Below are positions 10,222-18,975 of a stretch of DNA of 64,000 nucleotides, one piece after another; the first letter of the stretch is position 1; each line of letters starts with the position of its first letter. The notes under the pieces were generated by a model. That model searched no databases. It was not told the DNA's origin and saw only the letters and a program-made list of their open reading frames with translations. This stretch comes from Methylomonas rosea. GTDB taxonomy: Bacteria; Pseudomonadota; Gammaproteobacteria; Methylococcales; Methylomonadaceae. The position numbers and the translations under genes are program-made. Location of the stretch: assembly GCF_024505055.1 (NCBI RefSeq), contig NZ_JANIBL010000001.1, forward strand, positions 62,001 to 126,000, read 5' to 3'.

Positions 10222-11565
10222 TTAATCGGGGATTACCTCTTTAACCTCGCTAACGAGACGACCATCTGCTAATCGAGTATCGATCAGCTCTCGATTGGCT
10301 AACTGTTTAACCGACTTGATTAGCTGCGAGCTGTCTCGTCGTTGCACAATAGCATAACCCCGCTCCAGCGTTGCCAGGGGACTAACCGCGTGTAAGGTTT
10401 GTGCCGCCGCGTGTTGCCGGCTTCTCAATGCCGTTAGTTTAATTTGCATGGAACGGCTTAAACGTTGCTGGAAGTAATCAAGCTGTTGCCGATAGCCGTG
10501 AATTGCAGCCATCGGTTGGTGACTGTTCAGACGATGCTCGTTCAGCGCCAGTCGCTGGCGGCGCAATTGCAAATCGCCTTGTAACGCACGATTCAAGCGT
10601 TGTTCCAATTCGTCCAGGCGCTGAGCATTGCGCTGCAATTTTTCGCCCGGATGCTGGGTTTGCAGGGCTTTGTTCAGCCAGGTCAAACGCAGTTTCTGCC
10701 GTTGCAATTTGCCTTCAATTTGCCGAGTCAATTGGCGCTCGATGTCGCTGAAGCGGTTCAGCCAAGCGGATTGATCAGGCGCTGCATGTTCGGCCGCAGC
10801 AGATGGCGTCGGTGCGCGTAAATCCGCGACGAAATCGGCGATGCTGAAATCTACTTCGTGGCCTACTGCGGAAATCACCGGAATTTGGCTGGCTGCTACC
10901 GCTCGGGCCACGATTTCTTCGTTAAAGGCCCATAAATCTTCCAGCGAGCCGCCACCGCGCGCCAGGATGATTACATCTACCAAGTCTTGTTTATTTGCAG
11001 TGTCCAGCGCGGCGCTTATTTCAAATTTGGCGCTGTCGCCTTGCACTGCTACCGGATAGATCAACACCGGGATGGCCGGGAAGCGCCTTTTCAATACGCT
11101 GAGGATGTCGTGAATTGCCGCGCCGCTGGCCGAGGTGATGACACCGATTTGCTTCGGCAATTGCGGTATTGGTTTCTTGCGGTTTTGCTCGAATAAGCCT
11201 TCCTGCAATAGTTTCTGTTTCAGGCGTTCGTAAGCCAGTCGCAACGCGCCGTCACCGGCTTCTTCCAATTGTTCCACCACCAATTGATAGTCGCCGCGCG
11301 GTTCGTACAAACTGACTTGCGCGGTGGCGACAACTAGGTTGCCGTTGGCTGGTTTGAAACGCAACCGTTGCTGTTGGCCTTTGAACATGGCGCAGCGGAT
11401 TTGGGCTTGCGCATCTTTCAACGTAAAGTAGTAATGGCCGGAGGAGGGTAGGCTGAGATTGGAAATCTCGCCTTGTACCTGTACTGTCAAGAAGTGGCCG
11501 GCCAGCAAACGTTTGGCTTCGCGGTTTAGCTGGGATACGCTGAAGATGTGCTCGGAATTACTCAT
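10222..11565 (-). CDS. xseA: Exodeoxyribonuclease VII large subunit
   Basis: XseA with XseB forms exonuclease VII, which degrades single-stranded DNA into oligonucleotides. The 447-residue protein shows an N-terminal OB-fold (about 1-110, with F-S-V-S-Q-L-N-R-E and G-E-I-S-N-L). The catalytic domain has G-V-I-T-S-A-S-G-A-A-I-H-D-I, A-R-G-G-G-S-L-E-D-L-W-A-F-N and I-S-A-V-G-H-E-V-D-F-S-I-A-D. A long coiled-coil C-terminal region follows. Length matches the family. The small-subunit gene xseB is not in this window. Confidence 0.96.
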   Translation of the reverse strand: MSNSEHIFSVSQLNREAKRLLAGHFLTVQVQGEISNLSLPSSGHYYFTLKDAQAQIRCAMFKGQQQRLRFKPANGNLVVATAQVSLYEPRGDYQLVVEQLEEAGDGALRLAYERLKQKLLQEGLFEQNRKKPIPQLPKQIGVITSASGAAIHDILSVLKRRFPAIPVLIYPVAVQGDSAKFEISAALDTANKQDLVDVIILARGGGSLEDLWAFNEEIVARAVAASQIPVISAVGHEVDFSIADFVADLRAPTPSAAAEHAAPDQSAWLNRFSDIERQLTRQIEGKLQRQKLRLTWLNKALQTQHPGEKLQRNAQRLDELEQRLNRALQGDLQLRRQRLALNEHRLNSHQPMAAIHGYRQQLDYFQQRLSRSMQIKLTALRSRQHAAAQTLHAVSPLATLERGYAIVQRRDSSQLIKSVKQLANRELIDTRLADGRLVSEVKEVIPD

Positions 11566-11725
11566 TGAATGCTTGAGAGTGAAGGGCGAATAGGTTGAAA
11601 ATCATATTTTACGGCGGTTTGCCGCAAATAACAGACGCTTTTACTTTGCCGAAGTGTTTCCGGGTAAGCTGCGCTAGAATGGTGCTTGGATGAACGTTTC
11701 GGCTTTGGAGAACAAGGAACTACGG

Positions 11726-12721
11726 ATGCATGAACATCAATTAAGTAACTGGCAACATTCGCACGATTTCGCGCGGATCAATCGCAAAGGCGAGCGGCGT
11801 ACCAAATGGGTGCTGCTTCTGACGTTTGTGACGATGATTGTGGAAATTCTCGCCGGCATGCAGTTTCATTCGATGGCTCTGCTGGCGGACGGTTGGCACA
11901 TGGCCACGCATGTGGTGGCTTTTATGATTGCAATCTTCGCCTATCGTTATAGTCGTATCCACCAGCACGACCAAACCTTCGCGTTTAGTCCCGCCAAGGT
12001 TGGCGTTTTGGGCGGATTTGCCAGTTCTATAGCCTTGGCGATGGTAGCCTTGATGATGATTGCCGACTCGGTGCAAAGGCTGCTGATGCCGGAAATCATT
12101 CGCTTTGACGAGGCGATTTTAGTAGCGCAAGTGGGTTTGTTGATCAATCTGTTAAGCGCGCTGTTATTACGAGACCACCACGATCATCACCATGGACACG
12201 GGCATAATTCTCACCATGACCATGACCATGACCATGACGAACACGATGACAATGAGCACGATCATCATCCCCATCATCAGGATCACAATCTACGGGCTGC
12301 GTATCTGCATGTAATGGCCGATGCGTTAACATCGGTATTAGCCATCGTCGCTTTGGTTGCCGGCAAATATTATGGCTGGGTCTGGCTGGACACGGTGATG
12401 GGTTTCGTCGGCGCGACAGTGATTCTGATTTGGGCTTACGGTTTAATCAAAGAAACCAGCCCGGTATTGTTGGACCAAACCATGAATCCTAAATATACCC
12501 AAGCCATGCAAGCCGTGCTGGAGGAAGACGGCGAATGCCGTGTCAGCGATCTGCATGTGTGGCCCGTTAGTGCGAATCATTATGCGGCAATCGTAGTTTT
12601 GGTTTCGCAGCAGCCAAAATCGCCCAGTTATTACAAGACGCTGTTAGTCAAATTCGCGCAACTCGACCACATTACAGTGGAGGTCAATCGTTGTAACGGC
12701 CAGGATTGCGTTGCAGAATAA
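11726..12721 (+). CDS. Cation diffusion facilitator, DmeF-like divalent metal exporter
   Basis: A 331-residue CDF transporter with six membrane helices. Metal-site residues are visible in A-L-L-A-D-G-W-H-M-A-T-H and V-M-A-D-A-L-T-S. Between helices 4 and 5 lies a very His/Asp-rich cytoplasmic loop of about 45 residues with repeated D-H-D-H and H-H units, which probably binds metal. The N-terminus M-H-E-H-x-L-S-x-W-x-H-S-H is characteristic of DmeF exporters of cobalt and nickel. I chose the ATG at 11726, with AAGGA upstream, over an upstream ATG because it begins at that motif. The 3' end overlaps the convergent methyltransferase gene by 38 bp. The exact metal is inference. Confidence 0.87.
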   Translation: MHEHQLSNWQHSHDFARINRKGERRTKWVLLLTFVTMIVEILAGMQFHSMALLADGWHMATHVVAFMIAIFAYRYSRIHQHDQTFAFSPAKVGVLGGFASSIALAMVALMMIADSVQRLLMPEIIRFDEAILVAQVGLLINLLSALLLRDHHDHHHGHGHNSHHDHDHDHDEHDDNEHDHHPHHQDHNLRAAYLHVMADALTSVLAIVALVAGKYYGWVWLDTVMGFVGATVILIWAYGLIKETSPVLLDQTMNPKYTQAMQAVLEEDGECRVSDLHVWPVSANHYAAIVVLVSQQPKSPSYYKTLLVKFAQLDHITVEVNRCNGQDCVAE

Positions 12722-13343
12722 TCGTGTCGTTGCCGATGAATTCAATTTGGCAGTGGTAATGCGCCGCTAACCAATGAAAAGTCGGCCGGGAGAAAAAAAC
12801 GATGTGGGTCTGATCGTTTTTGTAATGCCATTTGGCAAAGGCTTCGGCATCAATGACCAATTTGGTCATAATGCCTAGCCAGCCGCCTGGTTTCAATAAC
12901 TCAAATAGTGCGTCGAATTCGCGTTTTGGCGCCCGTAAATGCTCTACCACCTCGGTGCAGACGATAAAGTCGTAAGCTTGTTGCAGGTGCTCAGGAAAGT
13001 CCGCATAGAATGGGTCGTAGACACTTATTCGATGACCATGGGCTTTTAAGAGTTTTGCGAGCGCCGGGCCGGGGCCGCAACCGTAGTCAAGGCCTTCAGA
13101 ATTGTTAGGCAATCTTTCCAGCAGAGGCTTCGCCAAGCGCGATAGAAATTCAATGTAGCCCGGGTCGTCGATGGTGTTTTGATGCAGATCATAAATAGCC
13201 TTTTCCTGGCTTGGCGACAAATGCTGTGTGCAATCGACATATACCAATAAGCAATTCTGGCAACGCTTGTAATCGCGTTTGGAGTCACTATGAAAATGAT
13301 GGGTGTTGAGACTATTACAAAGTGGGCAGGATAGTGCCGTCAT
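12684..13343 (-). CDS. Class I SAM-dependent methyltransferase with N-terminal zinc-ribbon-like Cys pairs
   Basis: A 219-residue protein. The N-terminus has C-P-L-C and C-Q-N-C pairs, likely a small zinc-binding ribbon. The SAM-binding Rossmann motif G-L-D-Y-G-C-G-P-G-P-A follows, then the acidic V-Y-D-P and the C-T-E-V-V-E-H-L motif typical of the Methyltransf_23 group. Substrate unknown. It is convergent with, and overlaps by 38 bp, the DmeF-like transporter gene, and lies just upstream of tRNA-Asp on the opposite strand. Family assignment is good; the role is not known. Confidence 0.8.
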   Translation of the reverse strand: MTALSCPLCNSLNTHHFHSDSKRDYKRCQNCLLVYVDCTQHLSPSQEKAIYDLHQNTIDDPGYIEFLSRLAKPLLERLPNNSEGLDYGCGPGPALAKLLKAHGHRISVYDPFYADFPEHLQQAYDFIVCTEVVEHLRAPKREFDALFELLKPGGWLGIMTKLVIDAEAFAKWHYKNDQTHIVFFSRPTFHWLAAHYHCQIEFIGNDTIILQRNPGRYND

Positions 13344-13362
13344 AATTAATTTGGGCTTTTGC

Positions 13363-13390
13363 TTGACGCGTCGGTGAGATGCTGTAGAAT
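13363..13390 (+). promoter_or_regulatory. Sigma-70 promoter of tRNA-Asp
   Basis: TTGACG at 13363-13368 and TAGAAT at 13385-13390 with 16 bp between them. It sits about 17 bp before the tRNA gene, after a GC-rich GCGCGGC segment that may act as a stringent discriminator. Confidence 0.75.
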
Positions 13391-13407
13391 GCGCGGCTCT
13401 CTACTGC

Positions 13408-13484
13408 GGAGCGGTAGTTCAGTTGGTTAGAATACCGGCCTGTCACGCCGGGGGTCGCGGGTTCGAGCCCCGTCCGCTCCGCCA
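13408..13484 (+). tRNA. tRNA-Asp (anticodon GUC)
   Basis: A 77-nt cloverleaf with acceptor GGAGCGG pairing with CCGCTCC, an encoded G-CCA end, T-loop GTTCGAG and anticodon GTC at 13442-13444 in a GC-rich stem. All arms can be drawn. A well-formed promoter precedes it. No other tRNA is clustered with it. Confidence 0.97.
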
Positions 13485-13555
13485 CTTTCTTGTTTTACCC
13501 GTAATTTTGATCTCCTCGCTGAAGTGGCATTCATGATGAATATCGTGCGTCCATT

Positions 13556-14059
13556 TTAGTTTGCGATACTCCTAAACTGTTGCCAGATAATTTTGAAGGT
13601 AAGCGTCAAGGTTGGATCGTTACTGGTGACACGTTTATCCAGAATATCCGGATTCAGCCAGCAACCTTCGTCGATTTCGTCAGCCGCCAAGCTAAACGGT
13701 CCATTGTGCCGGCAACGATAGACCTGAATAAATTCCATACCCAAATCGCTGCTAGGCTGCAGTTTGAATAAGCCTTCCAGGCTCTCGACTGTTACACCCA
13801 ATTCTTCGTGTAATTCACGCGGCGCGCAACTGGCGTAGCTTTCGCCGGCATCGACATGGCCGGCAGCCGATGTATCCCATAAGCCTTTGTTCAGATCTTT
13901 TTTCATGGAGCGCTTTTGCAGAAATAACTGGCCTGCATCGTTGAAAACCAGAATATGCACGGCCCGATGACGCAGTCTGTTGGCGTGAATGACCGATCTT
14001 GGTTGTTGGGCAATAACTGCATCGTCACTATCGACGACATCGAGAAGTTCGTTGTGCAT
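13556..14059 (-). CDS. Nudix hydrolase
   Basis: A 167-residue Nudix protein. The Nudix box reads G-H-V-D-A-G-E-x7-R-E-L-H-E-E-L-G-V, complete with the metal-binding E-E. Upstream are H-R-A-V-H-I-L-V-F and W-D-T-S-A-A-G-H, as in YfcD/Idi-like Nudix enzymes. Such enzymes hydrolyse nucleoside diphosphate derivatives; the substrate is not predictable here. I chose the ATG at 14059 (M-H-N-E-L-L-D-V-V-D) rather than a TTG 24 bp upstream, because the N-terminus then matches relatives. It is divergent from the TetR gene. Confidence 0.87.
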   Translation of the reverse strand: MHNELLDVVDSDDAVIAQQPRSVIHANRLRHRAVHILVFNDAGQLFLQKRSMKKDLNKGLWDTSAAGHVDAGESYASCAPRELHEELGVTVESLEGLFKLQPSSDLGMEFIQVYRCRHNGPFSLAADEIDEGCWLNPDILDKRVTSNDPTLTLTFKIIWQQFRSIAN

Positions 14060-14127
14060 GTAAACTATCGATTCCTGAGGCAAGGTCGTGTATGGTAGCT
14101 GTTTTTAGTGCATGTCGCAGAGAACAT

Positions 14128-14757
14128 ATGGCAAGAAGAAGCGAACATAGTCAGGAACAAATTAAGGAAATGGTGTTGGTCGCCGCAGAAACCATCGTGA
14201 TAGAGGACGGATACGGTGCTCTGACGGTGCGTAAAATCGCGATGGAAATTGGCTATACAGTGGGCAGCATTTATATGGTATTTGCCAATATGAACGATTT
14301 GCTGACCCACGTCAAAGGCCGTACACTGGACGAGTTAGCTAAACAATTGCTCCACTGTGTACCGTCCGCCAGCGTCGAGCAAAATATTCAAATCTTGGCG
14401 GAAACCTATCTAAACTTTGCCGCCCAGCATTTCAATCGCTGGCGAATGATTTTCGATATCCAGAGCGAGGAGCCTCAGCCTGACTGGTATATACAAAAAG
14501 TGGAGCAGATGTTTGCGATTGTCGAGGTGTTGTTTATACAGCTTACGCCCGGCAGTTCGCCGGAGCAAAGCCGGCTGGCAGCCAGAACCTTGTGGAGCGG
14601 TGTGCATGGGATCTGTATTTTGTCGCTAACCGCTAAACCGCAAGTCAGCGATATTGAAGCATCCAAGCTAAGCGTGGATCTGTTAGTGCAAACCTTTATT
14701 CAAGGCTGGAAGGCGCTTGCTCCACTTCAGGTAAATGCCAAACCACCAGAAAAGTAG
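14128..14757 (+). CDS. TetR/AcrR family transcriptional regulator
   Basis: A 209-residue regulator. The N-terminal helix-turn-helix is clear: A-A-E-T-I-V-I-E-D-G-Y-G-A-L-T-V-R-K-I-A, then G-Y-T-V-G-S-I-Y-M-V-F. A C-terminal ligand domain follows, of the WHG type (R-T-L-W-S-G-V-H-G-I-C). An upstream in-frame ATG at 14092 exists, but M-A-R-R-S-E-H-S-Q-E-Q-I-K at 14128 is the typical start. Its 3' end overlaps the end of the convergent lplT by 62 bp. It may control its neighbours, the divergent Nudix gene or lplT/aas; no operator was identified. Confidence 0.88.
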   Translation: MARRSEHSQEQIKEMVLVAAETIVIEDGYGALTVRKIAMEIGYTVGSIYMVFANMNDLLTHVKGRTLDELAKQLLHCVPSASVEQNIQILAETYLNFAAQHFNRWRMIFDIQSEEPQPDWYIQKVEQMFAIVEVLFIQLTPGSSPEQSRLAARTLWSGVHGICILSLTAKPQVSDIEASKLSVDLLVQTFIQGWKALAPLQVNAKPPEK

Positions 14758-15871
14758 CCGCCAGCAGTAGCAAACCCAGACCGATTAAAGCGGTAATTGG
14801 CGTTACTTGTTCGGCAGCAGCCAGAGTGTAGCCGCCGACCGACAATAACATCGCCACATTCTGGAAAAAATTCTGCATCGCCACCGCGCCGCCGCTGCCT
14901 ATGCTTTGTTGACCAAGGTCCTGAAGTGCCGCGTTGATCGGCACTATAAACATGCCGCCGGCCATACCCATTAAAAACAACACAAAACGTGCCGGCCAAA
15001 CCGCCTCCGTAAAACTCAGGGCGATGATGAAGATACTCATCAAATAGGCCGGGATTCGGGCGCGACGCAAGTGTTCCAGAGGAATCAAGCGTGGGACCAG
15101 GACCGAGCCGGCGATGATGCCGATAGCCAAAAACAGCGTCAGATTGGCTATGTCGCTGGCATTGTGCGTCATTAACACCAATGGCGCCCAGGCGATGATG
15201 ATGACCCGTACGCAGGCCGCGGCCGCCCAAAATAATGACGCGCCCAACACCGCGAACCGCGAGCGCGGCATCGCCAGAAAAGTTTTAACTTCTAAGTAGA
15301 ACAGCCTAATTTTCGAGCCGGACGGGGACGCTTTACGCAAACCAATCGGCAAGAATAAGGTGGTTGCGGCTGAAATCAAAAACAAGACTATAGTTGCAAT
15401 CAAGGCCCAAGTGGTGGAATGATCGGCCAGCTTGGCGCCGACCACCATGCCGGTCAATATTGCCAGTATCGTCGAGCCTTCTATCCAGCTATTGGCTTTG
15501 ACCAGACCATCGTGGCCCGCCAGTTCAGGCAAAATACCGTACTTGGCCGGGCTGTACAAGGCCGCACCGGCACCGACCACACAATACGCCAATAGCGGCT
15601 CGACCTTAAACAACAATAAGCCTGCACCGCAAGCTTTGATCAGATTGGCGACAATCAACACCCGCGATTTAGCGTGGCTGTCGGCAAATCCGCCCACCCA
15701 GGGCGCCAAGACCACGAATGCCACCAAAAACACGCTTTGCAACGCCGGCACATACCAACTGACCGGATGCGCGTCCTGCATCACCATAGCGATGACCGTA
15801 AATAAAATGGCGTTGTCGGCAAATGCGGACAGGAATTGCGCGATTAGAAGGGGATAGATGTGTTTGCTCAT
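14696..15871 (-). CDS. lplT: Lysophospholipid transporter LplT
   Basis: LplT flips lysophospholipids across the inner membrane so that Aas can reacylate them. The 391-residue protein is an MFS-type carrier with about twelve hydrophobic helices and the N-terminus Q-F-L-S-A-F-A-D-N-A-I-L-F-T typical of LplT. It lies 35 bp downstream of aas on the same strand, as in many Proteobacteria, so the two form an operon. Its coding end overlaps the convergent TetR gene. Confidence 0.93.
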   Translation of the reverse strand: MSKHIYPLLIAQFLSAFADNAILFTVIAMVMQDAHPVSWYVPALQSVFLVAFVVLAPWVGGFADSHAKSRVLIVANLIKACGAGLLLFKVEPLLAYCVVGAGAALYSPAKYGILPELAGHDGLVKANSWIEGSTILAILTGMVVGAKLADHSTTWALIATIVLFLISAATTLFLPIGLRKASPSGSKIRLFYLEVKTFLAMPRSRFAVLGASLFWAAAACVRVIIIAWAPLVLMTHNASDIANLTLFLAIGIIAGSVLVPRLIPLEHLRRARIPAYLMSIFIIALSFTEAVWPARFVLFLMGMAGGMFIVPINAALQDLGQQSIGSGGAVAMQNFFQNVAMLLSVGGYTLAAAEQVTPITALIGLGLLLLAATFLVVWHLPEVEQAPSSLE

Positions 15872-15906
15872 GGCGTTAAAAGGTAGTTAAGTTAGGCAAA
15901 GCACGT

Positions 15907-18072
15907 TCAATCAGACTCGACATTGCCGCCTTCCAGTAATCGCGCAGCTAACGCGGTAGCCCCTGGATAATCGGTTTTCCCGGTCGCCAGTACCGGCAGC
16001 TTATCCAGAACAAACACTTTTTTAGGTAGATTGATGGTGGCGACACCGGTCGAGGCTTCGGCCAACTGTTTGGCGTTGGCGTCGCGGCGGGTCGTCAACA
16101 GGACGAGTTGTTCGCCTTTTTTCGGATCGGGCAGACTGACGACCACGTGTTGCGCTTCCGGCCAGGCATGGATGGCCAATTGCTCGACGGCGGTCAGCGA
16201 CACCATTTCCCCGCCTATTTTCGCGAAACGTTTGCTGCGGCCTTGAATATGAATGAATCCTTCCTCGTCGACATGCACGATATCCCCGGTATCGTACCAG
16301 CCTTCGCCATACGCGGCAGAGCAGGGCGGCACTAATACGCCGGGGTTGTCCGGCAACAGATAGCCTTTCATGATATTCGGGCCGGCGACATGTAACTTAC
16401 CGGCATTTTCGATACCGGGCACCGGCTCCAGTTTGTGCAACATATCCGGCATGAAGCGACCGACGCTACCGGCTTTGTAGTCCATCGGGGTGTTTACTGA
16501 GGTTACCGGCGAGGTTTCCGTAGCGCCATAGCCTTCCAAAATACGGATGCCGAATTTATCCAGCCAAGTGGTGCGGGTGGATTCCTGCAATTTTTCCGCA
16601 CCGGCGACTACGTAACGCAAGGAGAAAAAATCATAAGGGTGGGCTTTTTTGGCATACGCGGCCAGAAAGGTATTGGTGCCGAACATGATGGTCGCGCCCA
16701 CCTCGTAAGCCATTTCAGGAATCACGGCATAATGTAGCGGCGACGGGTAAAAGAAGCTGGTCATGCCGTTCAAAATCGGCATCATCGTACCGACCGTGAA
16801 GCCGAAAGAATGGAACATCGGCAGAAAATTCAGCACCACGTCTCCCGGTCCGAAATCAATGCGTGCTCTAATTTGCTTGTGATTGGCAAGGATGTTGGCA
16901 TGGGACAGCACCACGCCTTTCGGTAAACCTTCCGAACCCGAGGTAAACAATACCACCGCCGCATCGTCGGCATCGTAGTCGTGGCTTTTGTACCAAAATC
17001 TTGCGGTTTTAGCCTGTAGCAGGCCGGTTATTTTGTCGAAACTTGATAACGATGTCGCCAAGTCTTCCAGGTAAATCAGTTTGACGTGTTGTGCCAGGAT
17101 CGCTGCTTCGTCTCCCAGTTTTGCTAACTCAATGAATTTGCGAGAAGTCAGCACAATGTTGATTTGCCCGGTGCGGCAGGCGGCGGCCATTCCAGCAGCG
17201 CCTATCGAATAATTCAGCATCGCCGGTACCCGTTGATAAATTTGTAAGCCCAGCACCACGTTCAGTGTCTTGCAACTATTGGGCAGCAACACACCGACAT
17301 TCTCGCCTGCCCGCGTGATGGCTTTGATCAATTTACCTATGATGATGCTGCGGGTGATCAGCGCATCGTAACTTAGCGGCTTGCGCTCCAGATCTTCCGC
17401 AACAGTATAGCGCCCGCCATGCAGCGCGCGCGCTTCCAACAGGGCTGAAAAGATGGTTTGTTGGTAATGGCTGGTGGCAAACATCATTTCAGTCATGATG
17501 TCGGCCAGGATGTGACCGCTGTGTTTGCGGCGAGCTTTGCCGGTCACATCGCCATGAGTCTCGATCAAGGTTGGCGGCTGGATATGAATGGTGATGCGCG
17601 GAAACCAGTGTTGACGCACGCCGCCCAGCTTGGAAAAGCGGCTGTATTCGGCGCCTTCGATGCGAATCGGCAGCAAGGTTGCGCCGGATTTGTCCGCCAC
17701 CATGCCGGTGCCGTCGTAGATTTTCATCAACGAACCAGTCACGGTGATACGGCCTTCCGGAAAAATCACGGTTTTAGTGTCGTTTTGTAAATGATGGATT
17801 AACGCCTTTAAAGACAAAGGATGCGTTGGGTCCATCGGAAACACTTTTGATAAACGCAAAAACGGTTTCAGCCACCAGCGTTCGGAGATTTGGGTATTGA
17901 TCGCAAAGGTGATGTCGTCCGGCAAAAACACGCCTAACAACAATGGATCGAGAAACGAGGTGTGATTGGCGACGATCAACACGCGATTGCCGGCTTTAGC
18001 GTAATTTTCCAGTCCGTGGACCTTCACTCGATAGACTAGCGTCAACAGCCAGCGTAAAACAACTTTTAACAT
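15907..18072 (-). CDS. aas: Bifunctional acyl-ACP synthetase / 2-acylglycerophosphoethanolamine acyltransferase
   Basis: A 721-residue two-domain enzyme. The N-terminal PlsC-like acyltransferase has N-H-T-S-F-L-D (His37, Asp42) and F-P-E-G-R (104-108). The C-terminal AMP-forming acyl-ACP synthetase has T-S-G-S-E-G-L-P-K-G at about 374-383, and later G-Y-G-A-T-E-T-S-P and Y-D-T-G-D-I. Aas activates fatty acids to acyl-ACP and reacylates lysophosphatidylethanolamine. Together with LplT it repairs membrane phospholipids. It is first in the aas-lplT operon. Length fits the E. coli enzyme (about 719). Confidence 0.95.
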   Translation of the reverse strand: MLKVVLRWLLTLVYRVKVHGLENYAKAGNRVLIVANHTSFLDPLLLGVFLPDDITFAINTQISERWWLKPFLRLSKVFPMDPTHPLSLKALIHHLQNDTKTVIFPEGRITVTGSLMKIYDGTGMVADKSGATLLPIRIEGAEYSRFSKLGGVRQHWFPRITIHIQPPTLIETHGDVTGKARRKHSGHILADIMTEMMFATSHYQQTIFSALLEARALHGGRYTVAEDLERKPLSYDALITRSIIIGKLIKAITRAGENVGVLLPNSCKTLNVVLGLQIYQRVPAMLNYSIGAAGMAAACRTGQINIVLTSRKFIELAKLGDEAAILAQHVKLIYLEDLATSLSSFDKITGLLQAKTARFWYKSHDYDADDAAVVLFTSGSEGLPKGVVLSHANILANHKQIRARIDFGPGDVVLNFLPMFHSFGFTVGTMMPILNGMTSFFYPSPLHYAVIPEMAYEVGATIMFGTNTFLAAYAKKAHPYDFFSLRYVVAGAEKLQESTRTTWLDKFGIRILEGYGATETSPVTSVNTPMDYKAGSVGRFMPDMLHKLEPVPGIENAGKLHVAGPNIMKGYLLPDNPGVLVPPCSAAYGEGWYDTGDIVHVDEEGFIHIQGRSKRFAKIGGEMVSLTAVEQLAIHAWPEAQHVVVSLPDPKKGEQLVLLTTRRDANAKQLAEASTGVATINLPKKVFVLDKLPVLATGKTDYPGATALAARLLEGGNVESD

Positions 18073-18180
18073 AGTATTCCTCCCGTAAGCGCATATTAGC
18101 AGACAGATTGCGATTTGCCGGACGGCACTATAAACATAAATTGAACTATGTTAAATTAAAATTTTTCATTCCGAAAATAC

Positions 18181-18215
18181 AAATAAAAAAAGCCATCTCT
18201 CTCGAGATGGCTTTT
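18181..18215 (-). terminator. Terminator downstream of the cohesin-like gene
   Basis: A perfect 9-bp stem (18191-18199 with 18204-18212) with a 4-nt loop. On the minus strand it is followed by a T-rich run from 18190 downwards, so it should end transcripts coming from the secreted-protein pair. A shorter T-run lies on the plus side as well. Confidence 0.85.
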
Positions 18216-18274
18216 GTGGGTTTATAACGCAATCGGAAGCTATCGATAAAATATTGCGCAGCCTTCCTTAGCCC

Positions 18275-18904
18275 CTATGCCGCAATTTCTCTTATGCTTT
18301 TGCGAGCGCCAAATACCGCTAACAAACCCGGAACAAACAAAAATATCGAGGCTGGCAAGGGCACTGCTGCCGGTACGGCAGTGACCTTAACGTTCCCGCC
18401 TTGCGCTGTCCCGCCGATTGATGTGCCGTCGAAAGTATAAATTTCTGATGAAGCGCTGAAATTGATTAAGTAAGCAGTATTAATCGCGCTAACGCTAAGC
18501 GCTTTGAACGTTATGGTGCCCAATAAAGTTGGCCCGGTGATATTCAAGCCCGCGTTAGCAGAACTTGTAGGGGATAAATCTTCAGCAAAGTGAATGGAAC
18601 CCGAACCACCTATGCCAGGTGTAATGGTGTTAATAAATACTGCCGAATCGTCGGTGCCAAAAATACTAGTGCTGTTTAGGGACTGTGCCGACAGGTTGTT
18701 ACTGTTGTATGTCAAGGTCAGATCGAAAGCGCCAAAATCAGGTAAACCATCGACATAGATATTGGCATCAAAAAATGAGCCTACTGTAGTGGTATAGATA
18801 TTCGAATTATTTGGAAATTTGAGACTTAAAGTGGTCGCTTCGGCAGTATGGAAAAAACCAGCGGCAGCTAATGCCAGCAACCTAATAAATAAATTTTTGT
18901 TCAT
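18275..18904 (-). CDS. Secreted cohesin-like protein with VPL-PA type PEP-CTERM sorting signal
   Basis: A 209-residue exported protein with a signal peptide to about residue 23. The body (about 25-175) has the pattern of a cohesin-like beta-sandwich: G-S-F-F-D-A-N-I-Y-V-D-G-L-P-D-F-G-A-F-D-L-T-L-T-Y. The C-terminus is V-P-L-P-A-S-I-F-L-F, a hydrophobic helix, then R-K-S-I-R, which is a PEP-CTERM/VPL-PA signal normally cleaved by an exosortase. The neighbour immediately upstream encodes a dockerin-like tail, so this may be its surface partner. Cohesin assignment is by pattern only; the sorting signal is clearer. No exosortase gene lies in the window. Confidence 0.75.
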   Translation of the reverse strand: MNKNLFIRLLALAAAGFFHTAEATTLSLKFPNNSNIYTTTVGSFFDANIYVDGLPDFGAFDLTLTYNSNNLSAQSLNSTSIFGTDDSAVFINTITPGIGGSGSIHFAEDLSPTSSANAGLNITGPTLLGTITFKALSVSAINTAYLINFSASSEIYTFDGTSIGGTAQGGNVKVTAVPAAVPLPASIFLFVPGLLAVFGARKSIREIAA

Positions 18905-18927
18905 AACGATTCCGTAGATTTGTGGTC

Positions 18928-18949
18928 TGTCGGGGCCTGCACCCCGACA
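18928..18949 (-). other. Intercistronic stem-loop
   Basis: An 8-bp perfect GC-rich inverted repeat (TGTCGGGG/CCCCGACA) with a 6-nt loop lies between the dockerin-like and cohesin-like genes. No T-run follows on the minus strand. It is therefore more likely an mRNA stability or processing element, or a weak attenuator, than a full terminator. Confidence 0.5.
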
Positions 18950-18975
18950 TCATGCTTAAAAAATTGAAACAGCAC

